Below, piece by piece: positions 58,789-64,000 of a stretch of DNA of 64,000 nt. Position 1 is the first letter of the stretch. Each line of letters opens with the position of its first letter. This DNA is from Paraglaciecola psychrophila 170 (lineage in GTDB: Bacteria > Pseudomonadota > Gammaproteobacteria > Enterobacterales > Alteromonadaceae): assembly GCF_000347635.1 (NCBI RefSeq), contig NC_020514.1, forward strand, positions 5,349,692 through 5,413,691, written 5' to 3'. The notes under the pieces were generated by a model. The model made no database searches. It was not told the DNA's origin and saw only the letters and a list, made by a program, of their open reading frames with translations. A program made the translations under genes and the position numbers.

Positions 58789-59041
58789 ATCTTCTGAAGG
58801 TATAAGAATAGTCCGTAGGTTCACTTTCTTTTTGTTGTGATATGTTGTTTGGCAAAGAGAAAGTTACTGGCAACCTATTATAATAATTGTTATTTTTGTT
58901 TGATAAGTTAGTAAGTATTGAAAAGAATAAATATTTGAAGCAGAAATTTCATTAATTTATAAAATATTTGGATTGATAGGGTGGTTATTAATGCTGCCGT
59001 TAGGATATTTAATTATATTTTAAATATCGTTATTTTGAATC
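58789..59041. other. AT-rich remnant region
   Basis: About 250 bp following the acyltransferase fragment, rich in A/T and with no frame. Probably further decayed sequence of the same gene and the 3' flank of mnmE. Confidence 0.4.
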
Positions 59042-60424
59042 TTATTTACCGATACAAAAAGAAGAAAATATTTTTGCGAGCAAGTCATCTGAGCTGAATT
59101 CACCTGTTATCTCATTGAGATGTTGTTGAGTTAAACGTAGTTCTTCAGCAAGTAATTCTCCCGCAAGGTTTTCTTCTAATTGATATTTACCTAGGTATAA
59201 GTGTTCTGCGGCCCTGTCTATGGCATCTAAGTGGCGTCTGCGTGCGATAAACTGGCCTTCAGAGCTCATATTAAATCCCATGCAATCCTTTAAGTGTTCA
59301 GTTAGAAAGGTGATTCCCTGCTCATTGCTGGCAGAAATTGAAATAACTGGGTAGTCACCACTATCATCAAAGCCAATAGTCTCATTTGACAGGTCTATTT
59401 TATTTCGGATAACACTTAGCCCAATATTTTTGGGAAGTTGTTGGTAAAATTCTGGCCATATTTTTTCAGGATGAGTTTCTGTTGATTCAGTACTGTCCAG
59501 CATAAATAACACGCGATCAGCTTGCTTAATCTCTTGCCAGGCTCGTTCAATACCTATTTTTTCTACTTTGTCCGGGCTATCTCGTAAGCCAGCAGTATCA
59601 ATTATATGTAAAGGCATTCCATCAAGATGAATATGCTCTTTGAGCACATCACGAGTTGTGCCTGCAACATCTGTGACTATGGCTGCGTCTCTCCCTGCCA
59701 ATGCATTCAGTAAACTGGATTTGCCTGCATTTGGTTTGCCTGCAATCACAACTCGCATACCTTCTCTGAGTAGGGCTCCTTGTTTGGTTTGTTGACGCAA
59801 AGTCTCAAATGATTTGATAATATTTTCTAAGTCTTTTTGAATTTTACCATCGCTTAAAAAATCGATTTCTTCATCCGGGAAATCAATCGCGGCTTCGACG
59901 TACATACGCAAATGAATTACTTGCTCAACTAAAGTATGAATATACTGCGAAAACGCACCTTGTAAAGAACGTAATGCACCTTTTGCTGCTTGTTCAGAGC
60001 TGGCATCAATTAGATCAGCTATGGCTTCAGCTTGGGCTAGATCCAATTTGTCATTTAAAAACGCACGCTCACTGAATTCGCCTGGTCGAGCAATCCGTAA
60101 TTTAGGTATTTTTAAAATTGCATTAAGCAACATATCCAATACAACTTGACCACCATGTCCTTGTAGTTCTAGTACATCTTCACCAGTAAATGAGTTTGGT
60201 GCTTTAAAGAATATGGCTATTCCCTGGTCGATAAGATTATTGTCTGTGTCTGAAAAAGGTAAATACTCTGCTTTACGGGTTTCAGGTAATTTACCTAATA
60301 TTGTGCGCGCAGCAGTACTTGCGAGATTGCCAGAAATTCGGATTATCCCAACACCACCTCGTCCCGGAGCAGTGGCTTGTGCAACAATAGTATCTTGTTG
60401 TGAAGATAAACCGGTAGTAGTCAT
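59042..60424 (-). CDS. mnmE: tRNA modification GTPase MnmE
   Basis: Partner of MnmG in U34 modification. The 460-residue chain has the N-terminal folate-binding domain ([20 protein letters not shown]), a helical domain, and the inserted G domain with P-loop [15 protein letters not shown], switch VAGTTRDV and DTAGLRDS. The C-terminal FCIGK cysteine motif is complete. The start is 6 nt after the YajQ-family gene. Confidence 0.99.
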   Translation of the reverse strand: MTTTGLSSQQDTIVAQATAPGRGGVGIIRISGNLASTAARTILGKLPETRKAEYLPFSDTDNNLIDQGIAIFFKAPNSFTGEDVLELQGHGGQVVLDMLLNAILKIPKLRIARPGEFSERAFLNDKLDLAQAEAIADLIDASSEQAAKGALRSLQGAFSQYIHTLVEQVIHLRMYVEAAIDFPDEEIDFLSDGKIQKDLENIIKSFETLRQQTKQGALLREGMRVVIAGKPNAGKSSLLNALAGRDAAIVTDVAGTTRDVLKEHIHLDGMPLHIIDTAGLRDSPDKVEKIGIERAWQEIKQADRVLFMLDSTESTETHPEKIWPEFYQQLPKNIGLSVIRNKIDLSNETIGFDDSGDYPVISISASNEQGITFLTEHLKDCMGFNMSSEGQFIARRRHLDAIDRAAEHLYLGKYQLEENLAGELLAEELRLTQQHLNEITGEFSSDDLLAKIFSSFCIGK

Positions 60425-60430
60425 ATTTTA

Positions 60431-60913
60431 TCAGTCTCTGAAGTTAGTAAATTGTAATGGTTGTTCTAAATCTGCCTCTTTTGCCAACGCCATAACTTGT
60501 TGCAAGTCGTCTCTTTTTTTACCTGTGACTCGAACTTGTTCACCTTGTATCTGTGCTTGCACTTTTAGTTTGGCATCTTTGATAAGTTTGATAATTTTCT
60601 TGGCTACAGGCTGTTCAATACCTTGTTTAAAAGCGATGGCTTGTTTATAGATTTTACCAATGTGTTGTACATCTTTTTCTTCGAAAGCTGCTGTGTCTAC
60701 ATTACGTTTCACACAAGTGCCACGAAGGATATCGAGCATCTGCTTGAGTTGGAAATCATTGTCAGCAGTCATGGTGACAATACTTTCCTTTAATTCAAAG
60801 CTGGCCTCTACACCTCTAAAATCGAATCGTGTACTTAATTCTCTATTAGCGTTATCGACAGCATTGAGTAATTCGGGTAAATCAATTTCTGAAACTATAT
60901 CTAATGATGGCAT
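60431..60913 (-). CDS. YajQ family cyclic-di-GMP-binding protein
   Basis: A 160-residue protein of the YajQ/UPF0234 family. ATG 60913 is used because GAGAGT precedes it; a TTG reading would add four residues. Typical parts are [34 protein letters not shown], and [19 protein letters not shown] at the end. In Xanthomonas, a homologue binds cyclic-di-GMP; in E. coli, YajQ was described as binding RNA. Here it lies between yidC and mnmE, which are direct neighbours in E. coli. A terminator separates it from yidC. Confidence 0.94.
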   Translation of the reverse strand: MPSLDIVSEIDLPELLNAVDNANRELSTRFDFRGVEASFELKESIVTMTADNDFQLKQMLDILRGTCVKRNVDTAAFEEKDVQHIGKIYKQAIAFKQGIEQPVAKKIIKLIKDAKLKVQAQIQGEQVRVTGKKRDDLQQVMALAKEADLEQPLQFTNFRD

Positions 60914-60956
60914 TCTGACTCTCAAGCTTGATGGTTGGATATATTATTGTATGCAC

Positions 60957-60998
60957 AAAAAAGCCCGCTTTATACGTTAATTTAGTATAAAACGGGCT
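60957..60998 (-). terminator. Rho-independent terminator after yidC
   Basis: Arms AGCCCG.TTTATAC (60962-60975) and GTATAAA.CGGGCT (60985-60998) pair over 13 bp with one mismatch; on the - strand T6 follows. It lies 16 nt past the yidC stop. Confidence 0.85.
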
Positions 60999-61013
60999 CT
61001 AAATTATTTAGAT

Positions 61014-62648
61014 TTACTTAGTCTTGAGACCACGTTTTTCCATCGAAGCGTAAATTATTTTTGCTTGAACTAAAGTAATAACGTTACTTATCAGCCAGTA
61101 AAGCACTAAGCCTGCTGGGAAGATAAAGAAAAATAAGCTCATAGCAACTGGCATAAACTGCATGATTTTTTGTTGCATCGGATCTGTCATGGTCATAGGT
61201 TGTAGTTTTTGTAACAGATACATGCTGACACCTGTCAATACAGGTAATACAAAGAAAGGGTCTTTTGCACTTAAATCGGTTATCCAAAATATAAAGTCAG
61301 CATGTCTTAGCTCAACACTTTCAAGCAGGACCCAATACAAAGCTAGGAAAATAGGCATTTGTAATAGAAGAGGGAAACAGCCACCCATCGGGTTAACTTT
61401 ATCCTTCTTATACATTTCCATCATGGCTTTTTGCATTTTTTGCTTGTCATCGCCATAACGTTCTTTGAGTGCATCCATTTTAGGTTTTAATGCACGCATC
61501 TTAGCCATCGATTCGTATTGTTTTTTGGTTAAAGGGTACATAGCCCCTTTAACAACAATAGTGATAAGAATGATTGCGAAGCCCCAGTTACCTACAAGGC
61601 TATGAATAAATTGTAGGAAGGTGAAAAGCGGCTGTGAGATCATGAACAAAAAACCATAATCGACAGTTAGGTCAAGACCTCTTGCGATGCCTGCTAATGT
61701 ATCTTGATCTTTGGGTCCAAGGTATAAGATACTGTTAATCTGTGCTGTTTCACCGGCTTGGATAGTTACTGTCTGTCCTGTAAATCCAATGACTCCATTT
61801 GTTTGCTGCAATATCCTGCTAAATAAATTGTTTTTCTGGTCTTGTGGCGGTACCCACGCTGATACAAAATAATGTTCAATCATTGCTGCCCAACCTGCAG
61901 CAGTTGTTTTTTTCAGATCCAGATCAGCCATATCGTCGAAGGCATACTTTTGATAACGATCATCTTCTGTTGAATATGCGCCACCACGATAGATAGGCAT
62001 AAACATGCTGCCTTCTTGTTCAAGCATGCTTTGTTTCAGCTGGCCAAACTGTTGGACTTGCTTAGGACTGCTGGTGTTATTTTTGATACTATAATTGACA
62101 TCAATTTTGTGGCTGTCACGAGTAAAAGTGAAGCTCTTAGTGACTTGTAAGCCTTCAGGAGTTTCTAATTTTAAAGGTACCGTAAGTGTATCACCTTCTA
62201 AAAGATAACTATCTTTAGCAACTGTATATATGGGACGCGCTTTACTGTCTGTACCATTTGGGCCGATTAACCCGCTTTGTGCAATGAATAATTTATCACC
62301 ACTAGGTTTTAGTAAACTATACGACTCACTTGAACCTTCCTCTAAAGGAAACTTAGCTAATTCGGCTGAAACTACATCACCGCCTTTTGTATCAATGCTT
62401 AGAATTAGAGTGTCTGTAATTACTGATATAATTTTGCCGCCGCTTGTAGACCTTGCTACAAAGCCTTGTTCTAGTGGCGTAGCAGCCGGTACATCATCCG
62501 AATTAGGCATGTCTAGTTGAGTACTAGCCGCTGCAGATGTTGTTATTGGTGCGACTGGCTGTGGGCCATAATCTAATTGCCATTGTTGCCATAATAAAAA
62601 GCCGACCATAGCGAGGCCAATTAATAAAAAACTGCGTTGGGATTCCAT
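61014..62648 (-). CDS. yidC: Membrane protein insertase YidC
   Basis: A 544-residue inner-membrane insertase. N-terminal anchor (about 5-22, SFLLIGLAMVGFLLWQQW), a large periplasmic beta domain (about 40-340), then five membrane spans. The conserved cytoplasmic loop has MRALKPKMDALKERYGDDKQK, and the groove residue is the arginine in the WGFAIILITIVVKGAMYP block region. Normal gammaproteobacterial length. Part of rpmH-rnpA-yidD-yidC. Confidence 0.98.
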   Translation of the reverse strand: MESQRSFLLIGLAMVGFLLWQQWQLDYGPQPVAPITTSAAASTQLDMPNSDDVPAATPLEQGFVARSTSGGKIISVITDTLILSIDTKGGDVVSAELAKFPLEEGSSESYSLLKPSGDKLFIAQSGLIGPNGTDSKARPIYTVAKDSYLLEGDTLTVPLKLETPEGLQVTKSFTFTRDSHKIDVNYSIKNNTSSPKQVQQFGQLKQSMLEQEGSMFMPIYRGGAYSTEDDRYQKYAFDDMADLDLKKTTAAGWAAMIEHYFVSAWVPPQDQKNNLFSRILQQTNGVIGFTGQTVTIQAGETAQINSILYLGPKDQDTLAGIARGLDLTVDYGFLFMISQPLFTFLQFIHSLVGNWGFAIILITIVVKGAMYPLTKKQYESMAKMRALKPKMDALKERYGDDKQKMQKAMMEMYKKDKVNPMGGCFPLLLQMPIFLALYWVLLESVELRHADFIFWITDLSAKDPFFVLPVLTGVSMYLLQKLQPMTMTDPMQQKIMQFMPVAMSLFFFIFPAGLVLYWLISNVITLVQAKIIYASMEKRGLKTK

Positions 62649-62729
62649 AAAATACTCTAATTAACTATTTATTATGTGTGTGACTTATTCATGTCAAAAC
62701 ATTAAACCACGGCGACGTTACTGTTTTAT

Positions 62730-63014
62730 TTATGTCCAGATTATTAAATCGGGCATAAGCATAAAACTATTCTCTATTTTTTTTTCTGGCACTGGATCAT
62801 AACCACCAGCATTCAGTGGATGGCATTTTAGTATGCGTTTGATGCTTAGCCAAGAACCTTTTATCATTCCATATTTTGAAATAGCGTCAATTGCATAATA
62901 AGAGCAACTTGGGTGAAACCTGCATGTTGGTCCCAATATCGGTGAAAGCACTATCTGATAGAGCTTAATTATACCGATTGGGATTTTTCGCAGCGTGACG
63001 CTAACTTTTTCCAT
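62730..63014 (-). CDS. yidD: Membrane protein insertion efficiency factor YidD
   Basis: A 94-residue protein. The family motif [21 protein letters not shown] is followed by [10 protein letters not shown] and [18 protein letters not shown]. It overlaps the rnpA 3' end by 46 nt, as in most gammaproteobacteria, and works with YidC at the inner membrane. Slightly longer C-terminus ([15 protein letters not shown]) than in E. coli. Confidence 0.97.
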   Translation of the reverse strand: MEKVSVTLRKIPIGIIKLYQIVLSPILGPTCRFHPSCSYYAIDAISKYGMIKGSWLSIKRILKCHPLNAGGYDPVPEKKIENSFMLMPDLIIWT

Positions 63015-63337
63015 AATTTACTCAGCAAAGAAAACAATTCTTGATTCGATAACTTATCTAAACCAGTTTTACCGACTACGACTATATCAATATTTGGAAA
63101 TGAATGGCGTTGTAAACGAAAGCTTTCGCGTATTACGCGTTTTAGTCTATTTCTATCATGGGCATGTTTGACCCTCTTTTTAGCTAGAGTAATGCCTAAA
63201 CGAGGATTATCAAATTTATTGTATCTGGCTAGTAAGGTAAGTTGGGGTGATACAGATGGAATTGCATTATTGAAGACATACTCAAAGTGGGTGGGAGTAA
63301 GTAGCCTTAGCTCCCTAGAAAAATTATTTTCACCCAC
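62969..63337 (-). CDS. rnpA: Ribonuclease P protein component
   Basis: A 122-residue protein cofactor of RNase P that helps mature tRNA 5' ends. The RNR motif [19 protein letters not shown] is clear, as is the N-terminal [18 protein letters not shown]. The GTG at 63337 is the furthest plausible start; the exact start is uncertain because AAGG stands very close to it. It lies 9 nt after rpmH. Confidence 0.95.
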   Translation of the reverse strand: MGENNFSRELRLLTPTHFEYVFNNAIPSVSPQLTLLARYNKFDNPRLGITLAKKRVKHAHDRNRLKRVIRESFRLQRHSFPNIDIVVVGKTGLDKLSNQELFSLLSKLWKKLASRCEKSQSV

Positions 63338-63346
63338 CTTGGATAA

Positions 63347-63481
63347 TTAAGCTGATAAGCGCGCACGGCCTTTAGCACGACGATTGGCAATAACCTTGCG
63401 GCCATTTTTAGTCGCCATACGGGCACGAAAACCGTGTGAACGCTTACGTTTTAAGTTGCTTGGTTGAAAAGTTCTTTTCAT
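63347..63481 (-). CDS. rpmH: 50S ribosomal protein L34
   Basis: A 44-residue basic protein beginning [20 protein letters not shown] and ending GRARLSA, the complete L34 sequence pattern. It is first in rpmH-rnpA-yidD-yidC and reads leftward. A strong promoter stands 85 bp upstream of the ATG. In most gammaproteobacteria dnaA lies next to it in the opposite direction, so dnaA is expected just right of the window. Confidence 0.99.
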   Translation of the reverse strand: MKRTFQPSNLKRKRSHGFRARMATKNGRKVIANRRAKGRARLSA

Positions 63482-63572
63482 GACCTAGTCCCGATATACA
63501 TAAGGTTAAAACAAAATGAACATTTATATGATTACTATATTTTGTAATCACCGTGCTCAAAAATGACGCTGA

Positions 63573-63601
63573 ATAATAGAGATCACTTTGCATCTTGTCA
63601 A
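63573..63601 (-). promoter_or_regulatory. Sigma-70 promoter of the rpmH operon
   Basis: On the - strand TTGACA (63596-63601), spacer of 17 bp, TATTAT (63573-63578). Near-consensus. The transcript would begin around 63566. Confidence 0.85.
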
Positions 63602-63689
63602 TCATTTACTCTAAGTTAAAGCATTCTATCTTACGGATGATCGAACGTTTTATTCATTAATTTTTGGTAACTGTCAAAATGTGTTAACT

Positions 63690-63698
63690 TTATCCACA
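63690..63698 (+). promoter_or_regulatory. DnaA box upstream of the expected dnaA gene
   Basis: An exact TTATCCACA at 63690-63698, in the intergenic region between rpmH and the expected dnaA. In E. coli such a box mediates autoregulation of dnaA. Confidence 0.7.
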
Positions 63699-64000
63699 GA
63701 TAAACTAATAATTCATTTTATTAATCATATTTTATCTTATCTTAACTTCAATATTGGCATTAAATATGCCTCAAACACATTCACGTTTATACATTATTAT
63801 TTTGAAATAATCTCATTAAAACAATTAGATATAAGTAACCTTGAAGTTATTGCCATTTAATCCTAAATGTATGTTGCGTTAGTATGCTGATTAGCGAGAT
63901 AATTCATAGCTAGTTTTAGGTTTGCTTATATCTGACTAATAATAATACAGCTATTACTCTTCAATTTTGTTTTGTAATTTAGTTTTTATCCCATTTTGGC

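Larger units (their letters stand above)
63482..64000. other. rpmH-dnaA intergenic region (left part)
   Basis: 519 bp without a gene. It contains the rpmH promoter (63573-63601), one DnaA box (63690-63698) and AT-rich DNA. No start of dnaA is seen before the window ends. Confidence 0.6.

Overview
The window reads as chromosomal DNA of a marine gammaproteobacterium of the order Alteromonadales, probably close to Paraglaciecola/Glaciecola. This is inferred from the moderate-to-low GC content, two large TonB-dependent receptors, the DUF3014/DUF1285 pair, and the classical gammaproteobacterial origin block. No tRNA, rRNA, CRISPR array or intact insertion sequence was seen.

Left part (1-21.4 kb). 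proB and the start of proA (proline synthesis) stand divergently from a secreted M1-type metallopeptidase. Then come small or poorly known genes (DUF6702-like, a 38-residue membrane peptide, NTF2-like, ABM monooxygenase, DUF3703), a sterol-desaturase-family membrane enzyme, DUF3014-DUF1285, a secreted amidohydrolase and a secreted methyltransferase. A housekeeping group follows: rph-pyrE-tusA facing yicC. After it lie a hotdog-like protein, an HD-GYP phosphodiesterase, an alkyltransferase-like DNA repair protein (PWHR motif), and a remarkable 664-residue protein. That protein joins a Wzz/GumC-type envelope coiled coil to what looks like a catalytically dead tyrosine-recombinase domain.

Middle accessory part (21.5-42.8 kb). 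tapT is followed by a run of + strand genes: an acetoacetate-decarboxylase-like protein, a large FAD oxidoreductase, a TonB-dependent receptor and a hybrid 7TMR-DISM histidine kinase. A cupin and a secreted alpha/beta hydrolase follow. These could form an uptake/sensing/modification locus for an unknown small molecule. Next comes a broken gene (allene-oxide-cyclase-like barrel plus two cytochrome c motifs, two frame breaks) and a LytS/LytTR two-component pair. It is divergent from a second TonB-dependent receptor, whose last beta-strand residues are lost by a one-base frameshift. A MITE-like inverted repeat and a secreted MsrA complete this part.

Right part (42.9-64 kb) is the origin-proximal housekeeping block, nearly all on the - strand: atpIBEFHAGDC, parA-parB, mnmG-rsmG, an intergenic region with all the marks of oriC (four exact DnaA boxes, eleven GATC sites, AT-rich 13-mer-like repeats), DnaC-like and DnaT-like primosomal genes, mioC, a decayed acyltransferase gene, mnmE, a yajQ-family gene, yidC, yidD, rnpA and rpmH. 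A DnaA box lies upstream of rpmH where dnaA is expected to begin to the right. Placing the helicase-loader pair directly between oriC and mioC is the most distinctive feature of this block.

All assignments come from reading motifs and gene order by eye; no database search was possible.
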